Shown: in pieces, positions 16,745-25,857 of the stretch
How positions within the stretch are numbered: position 1 is the first letter of the stretch
Layout of the letters: each line of letters begins with the position of its first letter
From: an uncultured Collinsella sp.
GTDB taxonomy: Bacteria > Actinomycetota > Coriobacteriia > Coriobacteriales > Coriobacteriaceae
Reading direction: 5' to 3'
DNA: 53,200 bases
Assembly: GCA_937925715.1 (NCBI GenBank)
Contig: CALAMG010000001.1
Location: 1-53,200, forward strand
Program-made: the position numbers and the translations under genes
Notes under the pieces: generated by a model
The model's input: only the letters and a program-made list of their open reading frames with translations
Told to the model about the DNA's origin: nothing
Databases searched by the model: none

Positions 16745-16875
16745 TGCAATCGACCATATGCTTCTTCATCGGCATGGCGATGATGGCGTGCGCGATCGTG
16801 GGGTACGCCTGCATTCGGGTGGGCGCCATGAGCGAACGTGAGGAAATGCTCGCCGAGGGCAAGCGGGAACCCTAG
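16744..16875 (+). CDS. Small single-pass membrane protein
   Basis: 43 residues whose ATG overlaps the sortase stop codon by one base. One hydrophobic helix (ICFFIGMAMMACAIVGYACI) is followed by a short charged tail. No family recognised. Translational coupling suggests it is a real partner of the sortase/adhesin pair. The nested transposon begins 20 bases after its stop, so the original 3' context has been separated. Confidence 0.55.
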   Translation: MQSTICFFIGMAMMACAIVGYACIRVGAMSEREEMLAEGKREP

Positions 16876-16886
16876 GCTGCTTTCGG

Positions 16887-16894
16887 CAAAAAAA
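16887..16894 (+). repeat. Target-site duplication, left copy (CAAAAAAA)
   Basis: The 8 bases directly outside the left inverted repeat are CAAAAAAA, identical to the 8 bases directly outside the right one (25869-25876). Eight-base duplications are what ISL3-family transposases make. Confidence 0.85.
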
Positions 16895-16905
16895 GGGTAT
16901 GTAAA
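16895..16905 (+). repeat. Left terminal inverted repeat
   Basis: GGGTATGTAAA, matching in inverted orientation 25858-25868. Starting with GG is usual for ISL3-family ends. Confidence 0.85.
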
Positions 16906-16910
16906 ACAAG

Positions 16911-17007
16911 TGGTTGGAAATTGGTAAATCTCTGGTTGGTTGCTGTTGAGTCTAAATCAACTCATCCAACCATCTTTCTAACAGCTGGAGCTGCAATAAT
17001 CCAACCA
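16911..17007. repeat. Subterminal TGGTTGG heptamers, left end
   Basis: Four heptamers lie within 97 bases: TGGTTGG at 16911-16917 and 16933-16939, and the inverse CCAACCA at 16966-16972 and 17001-17007. The first and last are the arms of a longer inverted repeat (AAGTGGTTGGA/TCCAACCACTT). They are likely transposase-binding sites; the stop codon of the HEPN-like gene lies right at the last one. Confidence 0.6.
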
Positions 17008-17008
17008 C

Positions 17009-17644
17009 TTATTTAACGTCTCTATGTATCATGTCGAAGTCAATCAGCTCTAGTTGCTCTACGAACTTCTCTAGATATGAGGCGACTTCCTCGTCATTCA
17101 CGAAGAGCGGCCTATCCTGCGTGAGCCTTCCTGAACTGTCCTGCGGATAGCGAAGACTGATGCCGTTGTCGTCGATGTCGGCTACGGCCTCTACGAATGC
17201 GCCCATATTTTTGATGGCCCTGTTGTCCTCACGGCACCTCTGCCCTGGGAACCTCGAGAGCAGTGAGCTCCACAGCTTCGTGAGGCTGTGCTCTCTCTTG
17301 GGCTCGACTCCGCACTTCCTAATCACCCTCTTGATAGCTAGTTCCATGCAGTGTCTCGTGAGGAACAGGACCGGGATCGCATAGGAGTGCTTCAGCATCA
17401 CGTACATCCCAGGTCGGTCGATGGCCCTTCTTCCGGCGGCCGCCAGTTCCTTCGCGGCGTTGAGGAACGAGCGGATGAACTCCTCCTCGAACATCTCGCC
17501 CTTGAGTTTTTCCTTCATCAAGACGGATGAGTCGAGCAGGGAGAAATCCCTCAGGGTGGGGTCGTTAAAGCCGTTCATCTGGGGCTTCATCACTTGACGC
17601 CCCACGTATCTAGGAAATACATGCTCGGTGAATATGCTCCCCAT
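17009..17644 (-). CDS. HEPN-like passenger protein of the transposon
   Basis: 211 residues. The central part (YAIPVLFLTRHCMELAIKRVIRKCG ... REHSLTKLWSSL) has the look of HEPN-type helical domains: a helix with an R..xxELAIK face, then a conserved HSLTKLW. Many HEPN proteins are RNases or their non-catalytic relatives in defence systems; a clear RxxxxH active site is not evident here, so activity is uncertain. Its ATG overlaps the transposase stop codon (TAATG), so it is translated from the same mRNA as hsdMSR and the transposase. It could be an accessory of the restriction system, an immunity or abortive factor, or a transposition helper. Confidence 0.6.
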   Translation of the reverse strand: MGSIFTEHVFPRYVGRQVMKPQMNGFNDPTLRDFSLLDSSVLMKEKLKGEMFEEEFIRSFLNAAKELAAAGRRAIDRPGMYVMLKHSYAIPVLFLTRHCMELAIKRVIRKCGVEPKREHSLTKLWSSLLSRFPGQRCREDNRAIKNMGAFVEAVADIDDNGISLRYPQDSSGRLTQDRPLFVNDEEVASYLEKFVEQLELIDFDMIHRDVK

Positions 17645-19023
17645 TAATGGACCTCCCCAGTCGTTGCGTCGACCTTCACTCCCGACCTCGGGTCTATGAA
17701 CTCGTCCACGGCCTCGTCCTCGCGGTCGGGCTCGGTCACGAAGAGCGGGCCGGGAGCATCGATGCGAGGGCCGATCGTGAGCCCGTTGCTCGCGATGATG
17801 CGGTCGAGGTTCTGCCTGCGGTAGAGGGTCCTTGCCCGAAGCGTCTCGAACGAGTATCCGCGCCCTCTCATGTCCGTTTCGTTGATGAGCCGGTTCGCGC
17901 ACTCGGTGTAGCCGTTCGAGATGCGGCTGGGGCATTCCCAGTAGTTGAAGATGAACTCGCGGTGGTTCTGGACGGTCCGAGCAAGGGCTCTGAACGGATC
18001 GAACTCCCTGCCATCGGGAATTTCCCGAATCCAGGCGTCGAACGCCGCCTCAGCCTCCTCGCGTGAGGACGGATGGTCGTCGTAAATGCCGAAGAAGTCC
18101 TCCTTGAGGTCGTACGCGGTCATCAGCGTCGAGTAGGAGGGGTCTTCCCGTAGCGCCCTTAGGGCCGACGCCTCGTAGGGGCTGAGGTCGCGTGTCCGCT
18201 TCCTGAGGGCGTAGGCGAGGCCCTTCTTTAGCTCAAGGCGGCCCTTCCTGTCGAGGGCTCCCTGGAGGCCCTTGCGGACCGCGTCTAAGGCCTCGTTGGC
18301 TCCCCTCACGACATGGAAGTGGTCGATGACCCATGTCGCGTTCGGGGTGTACTTGGCTATGCTCCTCCAGAACGGCCGGTACATGTCGCTCGAGACCCAT
18401 CGTACGCGCTCGAGGCCCTCCAACGAGGAGAAATAGGCGTCGAGGTCGGACTGCGTCCTGCCGGGCACCATGTCGAAGACCGTCCTGTGCTCGAGGTCGG
18501 TGATCACGGTCACCATGCCGACCCTCTTGAGGTTCTTCTCGTCTATGCCCAGGAACGCCGGCACCTTGAAGCGAAGCCTCGAGGCGTTCTCGCGGACGTA
18601 GTCCTCGAAGACGTTCTTCACGGTGACGTGCGAGAGCGGGTACTCCTCGGCGACCTCGCGGAAGGTGAGCCTGAGTGAGCGCTGGGCGATGTCGGCGTAT
18701 GCCGCCTCCGTCATTCGGTGACCCGCGTCGACCCCGCCTATCGCCGGGCGCCACACGTAGCCGCACTCCGGGCATCGCATCCGCGGGAACCCTATCTCGA
18801 GCCTCGTCGGGATGCCCAAGTGTGGCGTCGACACAACGCCGACGGTCCTCGCGCCGTGGCTGTGCAGCGTCCCGCCGCACTCGGGGCACGATGCGGGGAC
18901 GGGCCCGCGGTATCTCAGGTCGAACTGCTGGAGCCTCCTGCCGCAATCGACCTTGGTCGCACTGCCGATGAGCTCGCAGCCCCGGACGCCGAGCAGCTCC
19001 TCGACGTAGCCCGCCGCGCCCAT
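17644..19023 (-). CDS. ISL3-family transposase
   Basis: 459 residues, full length for the family. An N-terminal zinc-binding region (Cys46, Cys49, Cys84, Cys87 in CPECGG and CPECGY) is followed by an HTH-like segment and a DDE RNase H-like core: D161 in FLGIDEKN, D213 in VSSDMYRPF, E374 in NGYTECANRLI. It acts on the terminal repeats of its element by cut-and-paste or copy-out. Its start codon directly follows the hsdR stop codon (TAGATG) with AAGGGGGAAT as ribosome binding site inside the hsdR end, and its stop overlaps the next gene. No inverted repeats lie directly around the transposase alone. Confidence 0.92.
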   Translation of the reverse strand: MGAAGYVEELLGVRGCELIGSATKVDCGRRLQQFDLRYRGPVPASCPECGGTLHSHGARTVGVVSTPHLGIPTRLEIGFPRMRCPECGYVWRPAIGGVDAGHRMTEAAYADIAQRSLRLTFREVAEEYPLSHVTVKNVFEDYVRENASRLRFKVPAFLGIDEKNLKRVGMVTVITDLEHRTVFDMVPGRTQSDLDAYFSSLEGLERVRWVSSDMYRPFWRSIAKYTPNATWVIDHFHVVRGANEALDAVRKGLQGALDRKGRLELKKGLAYALRKRTRDLSPYEASALRALREDPSYSTLMTAYDLKEDFFGIYDDHPSSREEAEAAFDAWIREIPDGREFDPFRALARTVQNHREFIFNYWECPSRISNGYTECANRLINETDMRGRGYSFETLRARTLYRRQNLDRIIASNGLTIGPRIDAPGPLFVTEPDREDEAVDEFIDPRSGVKVDATTGEVH

Positions 19024-22000
19024 CTATTCCCCCTTCGAGAGGTAGGAGGCGAGCTCGGCGATGTCGTAGCGCTTCCCCTGCGAGATGAGGTCGTACACCT
19101 GGTCGGCCAGGGGCTCGATCGCCTGCGGGTCGTCGAGCGCCTGCTCGGCGAGGTCTCCCAGCTCGTTGCTCATCATCGACATGAGGGCCCTGATGACGAT
19201 GTTGCGCAGGCGCCCGTCCGCGAGGACAGCCTCCTTCGTGTTGCTCGTGTTCGTGATCTGCGTGTTGGTCACGGGGTCTGCCGCCACGGCGTCGGAGACC
19301 GCATTGACGGCTCGGGCCTTCACGAGGGGGTCGCCCTCGTCGCCCCACGTGCGGTTCAGCCTCTCCACGATCCTCGCCATGGTGTCGCGCTTGGGAGCGG
19401 CGCCTGAGCCGCCCGCGCCCATCGGCATGAGCTCGCCGCCCTCGACCCCCTCGGGGACCTTCTGGGCCGATATGCGGAAGTCCCGGAGCACGAGGCCGCG
19501 CACGTCGACGTCGTCGAGCGAGGTGCCCGCGATCCTGTGGCCGAGCAGCTTTGCGAAGCTGTAGAACACCTCGAGGTCGGGGTCGCCGAAGTCGAGCGCC
19601 TGGGACAGGAACGTGTAGGCGGAGCAGTACTTGGAGAGCTTCTTCCTGAAGGTCATCAGCTCCGCGACGCGTCCCGCCGCCTCGTCCGCGCTCCTCTTGG
19701 CCCTCTCCGCCTCCTCGGCCTCGCCGGCCGCCTCCGCCCGGTTGGCGCACTCCAGCCAAGTCTCGTAGGAGTCCCTGGCCGCCGCGAACCTCTCGCGGAA
19801 GATCTCGGCGGGCCCGGAGACGGCGGAGTAGAGGGCGGTCCTGTAGGCATCGCTCTCCCCGCCGGCTGCGAGGCCCTTGGACCTGTAGAGCGCCTCCTTG
19901 AACCCCTCGACGTCTCGCGTCGCGAACACGTCGGCCGCGTCGAGGGCGTCCTTCAGGTCGTAGACGACGTTCGGGTCCTGGGCCGCGCTCATCGTCGCGC
20001 CCTTGTCGTAGGTCTTGAAGGCGGCGAGAACCGTCTCGGGGTCGTTCACGAAGTCGACGACGAAGACCCTGTCCTTGCCGGAGCACGTCCTGTTGACGCG
20101 CGAGTAGGTCTGCACGATCTCGATGGCGTTGCCGAGCGGCTTGTCGACGTAGAGGGCGACTAGCTTCTTCTGGTCGAACCCGGTCTGGAACTTGTTGGCC
20201 ACGATGAGCAGCCTGCTCTCGGGGCGGTCGAACGCCCTCTCGACCGGGCCCTGCCCGGTCGGGTTCATGTTGGCCTCGGTGTACTCGTATCCGCGCTCGA
20301 TGAGGGCGAACGGGTTGTCCTCGAGGTACTCGTCCTCGGGCAGGACGCACCTGTCGCCCAGGACCTTCTGGGAGAAGGCGACGAGCGGCTCGCCGGGCAC
20401 CTTGAAGCGCAGCCTCGGCTCGACCTTGGCGGGGTCGAGGTCCGGGCGGGCGCGGAGGTACGCCTCTATCGCGTACTTGTAGCGCACGACCTCGGGACGC
20501 CCGGAGGTGACGATCATGGCCTTGGCCTCGCCGTTCAGGAGCGGCGCCACGTTGTCGACGAAGTGGTCGATGATCCACTTGGCCTTCTCCATGACGTTCG
20601 TCGGGTGGAGCGAGCGCCACTTGGCGATCTTCCTCCTGGCGCGGCGCTCGTCGACGAGTCTCCCGTCGGCGTCCTCGGACTCGTCCTCGATTCTCGTGAG
20701 GGTCTTCAAGGGCACGTATCCCGAGAGCGGGTCGATGATGTAGCCCTCCTCGATCGCCTGCCGCATCGGGTAGAGGTGGAAGCTGCCCATGACCGGGTTG
20801 CCGTCCTCGTCCTCCTCGCCCGTCGGCGTGCCGAAGAGGGTCTTGGTCTCGGCCTTGGGGGTCGCGGTGAACGCGAGGAAGGAGACGTTCGGCGGCATGA
20901 GGTTGCTCGCCTGCATCTGGGCGAAGTAGGCGTCCATGACCGACCCGTCGTCGCCCGAGTCGTCGTCGAAGTCGAGCATCCTCTCGAACTTCAGCTTGTC
21001 CGCCGCCGCGTTGAAGGCGGTCTTGAGGGACGCCGCCGAGCTGCCCTCCTGGGAGCTGTGCGCCTCGTCGACGATCACCGCGAAGCCGGCGCCGTCGAGC
21101 TCGGGCAGCACCGCGATGTCCGGCCAGGCGTAGAGGAACGTCTGGATGGTGACCACGACGATCTCCCTCTTCTGGCGCAGGGCCTCGACGAGCTGGGAGC
21201 TCTTTGAGCCGTCCGAGACGGCGTTGCCCCTCTCGTCGCGGCCGATCATGACGACCTGTCCCGTCACCTTGGAGAGCTGGGAGATGGTCTTCTTTATGTT
21301 CTGGTCGAGCGACAGCCTGTCGGTGACCACCACGACGCTCGAGAACATCTTCTCGCCGTCCGCGCGGCGGAGCCTCGCGAGGTCGTGCGCAGCCCATGAG
21401 ATGGTCTCGGTCTTGCCGGAGCCGGCCGAGTGCTCGATGAGGTAGCGGCGCCCCGCCCCGTGCTCGCGCGCGTCGGCCAGGACCTTCCTCTCGGCGTCGA
21501 ACTGGTGGTAGCGGGGGAAGATCTGGGTCGCCTGTCTGCGCCACCGGCCGCTCGCGTCCTGCCTGTCCTCGACCTCCTCGAAGACGAAGCGGTCGAAGAT
21601 GGACAGCCAGTTGTCGCGCTGGAGGATGGTGTCCCAGAGGTAGTGGGTCCTGTACTCGCCCTCCGGCGCGTCCGGGTTGCCCGCCCCGCCGTCGCGTCCC
21701 AGGTTGAACGGGAGGAAGCGGGGCCTCGCCGACTTGCTCGGGAAGGGGCCGAGGTTCGTGCACATCCAGACCTCGTCCTCGGAGACGGCGAAGTGGACCA
21801 CGGCGCCCCTCTTGTACATGAGCAGCGGGTTCTTCCTGCCGCCGTCGGGCTCCACCGGCTTACGCTCGTCGGCGTACTCGTCGATGGCGTCACGCACGGT
21901 CTGGGTGAGCTCGGTCTTGACCTCGCCGGTGGCGACGGGGATGCCGTTGACGAACAGGACGAAGTCGAGAGACTTGCTCCCGGCGGTCTGGTAGTGGACC

Positions 22001-22452
22001 TGGTGCATGAAGCGCAGGATGTTGGCGTCGTAGCGCTCCCTCGCCCCGGGCACGCGCTCGTCGTCCGGGTAGCCCGCCATGCACTCGATGGTCTGATAGC
22101 CCGCCATCTGGAAGCCCTTGCGCAGCGTGAGGACGGTGCCGTTCCTCTCGAGACTCTTCACCAGGGCGCGCTTCAGCTGGTCGGCCCAGCGGGCGCCCTT
22201 CTCTCGGCGCATCTTGTCGAGCTTCTCCGGCGCGGTGGCCTCGAGCCAGGCGACGAAGTCGTCGAACACGAGTGCGTCGTTCGGGTCGAACCCCGTATCG
22301 TCAGGTGAGAGGGCCCAGCCCGAATGCTCCAGCCCTGCGACCTTGCGAGATATGTAGCGCTCGAACGGCGCCTCCTGATGGATCTTCCGGCTGCCGTCGA
22401 AACTGACGTCGAGATCGGATTTGCCTGGGATATGCATATCGACCTTTGTCAT
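19024..22452 (-). CDS. hsdR: Type I restriction enzyme subunit R
   Basis: 1,142 residues. The N-terminal nuclease domain has the PD-(D/E)xK pattern LDFVLFVNGIP...GEVKTE (about 163-180). The translocase follows with Walker A SAGSGKTE (about 343-350), DEAH box VDEAHSSQ (about 457), and later helicase motifs (FTATPKAETK; VANKFQTGFDQ; IVQTYSRVNR). The C-terminal helical part carries the HsdM-contact region. It cuts unmethylated DNA far from the recognition site after translocation, only in complex with HsdM and HsdS. The frame is intact. Two bases separate it from hsdS, whose end carries GGAGG. Confidence 0.93.
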   Translation of the reverse strand: MTKVDMHIPGKSDLDVSFDGSRKIHQEAPFERYISRKVAGLEHSGWALSPDDTGFDPNDALVFDDFVAWLEATAPEKLDKMRREKGARWADQLKRALVKSLERNGTVLTLRKGFQMAGYQTIECMAGYPDDERVPGARERYDANILRFMHQVHYQTAGSKSLDFVLFVNGIPVATGEVKTELTQTVRDAIDEYADERKPVEPDGGRKNPLLMYKRGAVVHFAVSEDEVWMCTNLGPFPSKSARPRFLPFNLGRDGGAGNPDAPEGEYRTHYLWDTILQRDNWLSIFDRFVFEEVEDRQDASGRWRRQATQIFPRYHQFDAERKVLADAREHGAGRRYLIEHSAGSGKTETISWAAHDLARLRRADGEKMFSSVVVVTDRLSLDQNIKKTISQLSKVTGQVVMIGRDERGNAVSDGSKSSQLVEALRQKREIVVVTIQTFLYAWPDIAVLPELDGAGFAVIVDEAHSSQEGSSAASLKTAFNAAADKLKFERMLDFDDDSGDDGSVMDAYFAQMQASNLMPPNVSFLAFTATPKAETKTLFGTPTGEEDEDGNPVMGSFHLYPMRQAIEEGYIIDPLSGYVPLKTLTRIEDESEDADGRLVDERRARRKIAKWRSLHPTNVMEKAKWIIDHFVDNVAPLLNGEAKAMIVTSGRPEVVRYKYAIEAYLRARPDLDPAKVEPRLRFKVPGEPLVAFSQKVLGDRCVLPEDEYLEDNPFALIERGYEYTEANMNPTGQGPVERAFDRPESRLLIVANKFQTGFDQKKLVALYVDKPLGNAIEIVQTYSRVNRTCSGKDRVFVVDFVNDPETVLAAFKTYDKGATMSAAQDPNVVYDLKDALDAADVFATRDVEGFKEALYRSKGLAAGGESDAYRTALYSAVSGPAEIFRERFAAARDSYETWLECANRAEAAGEAEEAERAKRSADEAAGRVAELMTFRKKLSKYCSAYTFLSQALDFGDPDLEVFYSFAKLLGHRIAGTSLDDVDVRGLVLRDFRISAQKVPEGVEGGELMPMGAGGSGAAPKRDTMARIVERLNRTWGDEGDPLVKARAVNAVSDAVAADPVTNTQITNTSNTKEAVLADGRLRNIVIRALMSMMSNELGDLAEQALDDPQAIEPLADQVYDLISQGKRYDIAELASYLSKGE

Positions 22453-22454
22453 GG

Positions 22455-23642
22455 TTAGGCCTCCATACAGTCGATTTTGCCGGTCACGGCGTGGTGGATG
22501 ACGGACTTGCGGTACTCGCCGAGCTTCTCGATGAGCTGCTCCTGGCGGGCGATTGCCTCGTCGATGGCCGCGCAGCGCTCGTCGAGGTAGTTCGCGACGG
22601 TTATTTGCGTTTCAAATGGGGGTTCAACTATGGTGATGCCCTTCATCTCTGCCCATTTTGTGGTCCAAAGGTCGTCTACTATTCCGTGACCGTTCTTATA
22701 AAACTCATCAGCAAATAGGGTCGTGTGAAACAACCAGTCATAGAAGCGTGGCTCCATATGTTCTCGGGGGATAAGTACCGTATTGATAAGGGATACGGAG
22801 CCATCTTGTCTTGCTATTCCGCATGATCCACGTCTATCTGACCTGCTGTTGATTACGAAGTCTCCCTCCATAACCAACTTCCTATCGTCATGCGCATCGG
22901 TCTTGGCAGCGCTATCAAGTTGAGGAACGATGCCTTGCATGGTTACGGACAATGGCTCGTAATCGCAATCGCTGACTTTCGTGTTGCGCAGGTCATAGAC
23001 CTGTCCGATTTTCGTTAGACGCCAATTCGCCGGCACCTCGCCGATCCAGTCGACTCCGCTGTCCTTCATCTCTGTGTTCGGGTCGAGGCCCTTCGTCACG
23101 GCATGCGCAATGAGTGACTTCTTGTATTCCTTGAGCTTCCCGATGACATCGCGACGCTTCGCGACATCCTCGTCGATGGCCGCGCAGCGCTCATCGAGGT
23201 ATGAGATGATTCGTCGCTGCTCCGCAAGTGGAGGGCGGGGGATTCTCGAATTGTCCCAGTCAAATTGAGTCATACTCGGCTTAGCCGTGTTGGTCATATA
23301 TGGCTTAATGTCAACACAGGTTGCAGCATAGTAGAAGAACTTCAGTGAGAGCTTTTTACTTGTGATTTTCGCATCAAAAGCTGTATCGACGTTCCAGTAG
23401 AGCCCGGTAACAAGTTGGGGGCAATCTAATGTTCCCTTTCGTCCAAGAAGCACCGCTGGCCCATTCTTATGCTCGCCACAGGTTTTAAAGGGTTCGCCCC
23501 CGCTGCCCCAAACCGGAATATCACCAGGCGTTGTGGGGTCGGAGCCATGTCCAATTGAAACATCCGCCTTTATCGGAACGATTTCCCAGTTGACCGGCAC
23601 CTCGCCGATCCAGTCAACGCCACTGTCCTTCGTCTCCCTCAT
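22455..23642 (-). CDS. hsdS: Type I restriction enzyme specificity subunit S
   Basis: 395 residues with two variable target-recognition domains (about 12-140 and 205-340), each opening with DSGVDWIGEVPxNW and each followed by a conserved helical region with YLDERCAAIDE (about 148 and 348). The internal repeat reflects the pseudo-symmetry of HsdS. It sets the DNA sequence read by the complex. The start overlaps the hsdM stop (ATGA). The variable domains are lower in GC than the neighbouring genes, which is usual for specificity subunits acquired by exchange. The target sequence cannot be predicted by eye. Confidence 0.92.
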   Translation of the reverse strand: MRETKDSGVDWIGEVPVNWEIVPIKADVSIGHGSDPTTPGDIPVWGSGGEPFKTCGEHKNGPAVLLGRKGTLDCPQLVTGLYWNVDTAFDAKITSKKLSLKFFYYAATCVDIKPYMTNTAKPSMTQFDWDNSRIPRPPLAEQRRIISYLDERCAAIDEDVAKRRDVIGKLKEYKKSLIAHAVTKGLDPNTEMKDSGVDWIGEVPANWRLTKIGQVYDLRNTKVSDCDYEPLSVTMQGIVPQLDSAAKTDAHDDRKLVMEGDFVINSRSDRRGSCGIARQDGSVSLINTVLIPREHMEPRFYDWLFHTTLFADEFYKNGHGIVDDLWTTKWAEMKGITIVEPPFETQITVANYLDERCAAIDEAIARQEQLIEKLGEYRKSVIHHAVTGKIDCMEA

Positions 23643-25713
23643 GCCAGGAACCCCCTCATGAGCTCGCCGAGGCCGTCCTCGAGCTCGAGGATCTCCTTAG
23701 CGATGACTTGCGGGTCGCGAGGCTTCTCGTACTTGTAGAAATACCTGTTGAACGAGATGGTCGTTCCGACGACGCCAACCCCGCCGTCGCCGAGCGGGTT
23801 GGCCGTGAGCCCGCTCTTGGCGTCGTACTTCGGCTCGTCCTTTACGGACTCGTCCACCACGGCGTCGGGAGCGTAGGGCAGCACCTCGGTCGCCATGTAG
23901 TCGTTGATTTCCATGCCGATTGGAACGTTCTCCGTGTCCTTGAGCTCGGGGTCGAACACCGGATTGCCCTTCGCATCGATTGCGGGAGTCGCGGACGGGT
24001 CTCGACGTCCGAAGACCTTGACGAGGGCGTCGGCGAGGGCGGCCTTCTGTGGCTTGGGCTTTTCGATCGCTTTGTGAAGCTTCTCGGTCGCAGCCAGGAC
24101 CTCGCTGTATGTGAGCGAGGCGCCCTCGTTCTTCTCAACCCAGGAGCGAATGGCGGCGCGGCTCGCGTCCGACAGCTTCTCCATGGGCTTGCTGAGGGTA
24201 AAGAGGGCATCCAGCCCATCGACCGAGGGCTCAATGACAACGCGCAGCGGGCGCTGCGTGGTCACCTTGCGGTACATGAAGTTCTCGACCGGGACGATGA
24301 CCGACCTGCCGTGGTCGTGCCCGTCTACGTAGGTGCGCACGATCCACGCGGCCTGGTCCTCGCCGATCTCGTAGCGCTTGTTCCCTTGGCTCTTGCGCAG
24401 GGCGGTCTTCTCCTCCGAGGCGTCGATGAGCTGCACGTACCCCTTGCGGTTCTCCGGCTTGTGGTTGTTGAGCACCCAGATGTAGGTTGCGATGCCCGTG
24501 CGGTAGAAGATCTCGGTCGGCAGCTTCACGATGCAGTCGACGAGGTCCTCGCTGAACAGCCAGCGGCGGATGCCCGATGGCCCGCTGCCGGCATCCCCGT
24601 TGAACAGCGGGGAGCCCGAGAGCACGATGGCGGCCTTCCCGCCGCCCTCCTTGGGAGGGGCCATCTTCGCCGCGACGTTCTGCATGAAGAGCATGCTGCC
24701 GTCGTCGATGTCGGGCTTGCCGGCGCCGAACCTGCCATCGAACCCACGGCCCATCTCCTCGAGGACGGCGTCCTTCTCCTTCTTCCACTCCTTGCCGTAG
24801 GGCGGTTCGTGAGCTGGTAGTTGAAGGTGCGTCCCTCGAACCTGTCGTCGTCGAGGGTGTCGCCGAGCATGATGCCGGCCGACAGGTCGGTCATCTGGTC
24901 GAGCACGTCTCCCGAGCCCCCGGCGATATTGCGCAGCATGAGCGCGGCCTTGCCCATGGCCCAGGTCGCGTCCTCGAGCTCCTGGCCGTAGGGGACAATC
25001 TTGGTTGGGCTCTTGAAGTGCCCCTTGTCGTGCCACTCGTCGAGCTGGTCGAGCGCGTCGCAGATGAAGCCGCAGGTGCCGCAGCTGCCGTCGTAGAGCG
25101 TGCGGATGTCGCCGTTGTCGGCGTTGAGGAGCGTGTCCTCGTTCGCGAACAGGAGCGCCGTGGCGAGCCTCGCCACGTCCTTCGGCGTCATGAAGTCCTC
25201 GGCGTCCTGCGAGATCTCCTCGCCGTATCGCTGGATGAGGTGCTCGTAGATGTCGGTCATCATGCGGTCGGAGACCGTCTCGGGCCCGAGGTCGAAGCCC
25301 GAGAAGCGTGTGCACACCTCGTAGAGCATGCCCTTCTCATCAAGCTTCTCGCAGGTCTGGCGCATCTCGAAGCGCTGCAGGACCTCGCGGGCGTTCACGG
25401 AGAAGCCGTTGATGTAGGCCATGAGGGCGTCACAGGTCTTCGTCGCCCCGAGGTTGGAGAGCGTGAAGCTCGTGACGTTGTAGAAGCAGTGGCCGGAGAG
25501 GGCGCAGTACTTCGGGTCGTCGTCGTCCCAGACTCCCTTGGCGGCCTGTCTGCTCACGGCCGCCCGCGTAGGCTCGAGGGCGCACTCGAAGCGCCTCAGC
25601 ACAGCGAAGGGAAGGATGAGCTTGTTGTAGTCGGCGGGGCGGATGACGTCGCGCACGTAGTTCGCGATGCTCCATATCTCATTAACGTAGTCGAACGCGG
25701 TCTTATCGGCCAT
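23639..25713 (-). pseudogene. hsdM: Type I restriction enzyme subunit M, frameshifted in the NPPY motif
   Basis: The N-terminal part (from ATG 25713 behind GAGAGGTCCGACC) reads correctly through the HsdM N-terminal helical domain, the AdoMet-binding segment (LYDGSCGTCGF) and FNYQLTN, then leaves frame at about 24,801-24,807. The rest continues in the next frame (PPYGKEWKKEKD... to GLGELMRGFLA). Inserting one base into AACCGCCCTAC restores NPPY, the catalytic motif IV of N6-adenine methylases. As read, the first frame gives a truncated protein without the active site. Either a real inactivating deletion or a sequencing error in a short C run. Both halves are otherwise well conserved, so the lesion is recent. 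Confidence 0.88.
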
Positions 25714-25729
25714 GGTCGGACCTCTCTGC

Positions 25730-25759
25730 GTAAAATACATTCCCAACCATGTATTTTAC
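25730..25759 (-). promoter_or_regulatory. 10-bp inverted repeat in the hsdM leader
   Basis: GTAAAATACA (25730-25739) and TGTATTTTAC (25750-25759) form a perfect inverted repeat with a 10-base spacer that contains one of the TGGTTGG heptamers (CCAACCA at 25743-25749). It ends 16 bases before the hsdM start codon. It could be an operator for self-control of the operon, or a hairpin over the translation start. Confidence 0.5.
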
Positions 25760-25853
25760 AACCTAGGTCCCTCATTTGGGTTAATGGCCAACCAATTGTT
25801 CAACAAATCTGGTAAGTGGTATCACCAACCACTGATTTAACGAACTCAACCAG
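25743..25853. repeat. Subterminal TGGTTGG heptamers, right end
   Basis: CCAACCA occurs at 25743-25749, 25788-25794 and 25825-25831, and CAACCA at 25847-25852, all in one orientation (TGGTTGG when read inward from the right end). The outer two are at the same distance from the tip as their counterparts in the left end. Confidence 0.6.
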
Positions 25854-25857
25854 TATA

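Noticed and set aside
17644..19023. A simple ISL3 insertion downstream of hsdR
   Set aside because: No inverted repeats or target duplications flank the transposase gene itself, and it is coupled to both neighbours. The repeats and duplications lie at 16,895 and 25,868 instead.
24526..25746. Two separate genes in place of hsdM
   Set aside because: The two frames together give one continuous HsdM with the break inside NPPY, and the second frame has no ribosome binding site or sensible start.
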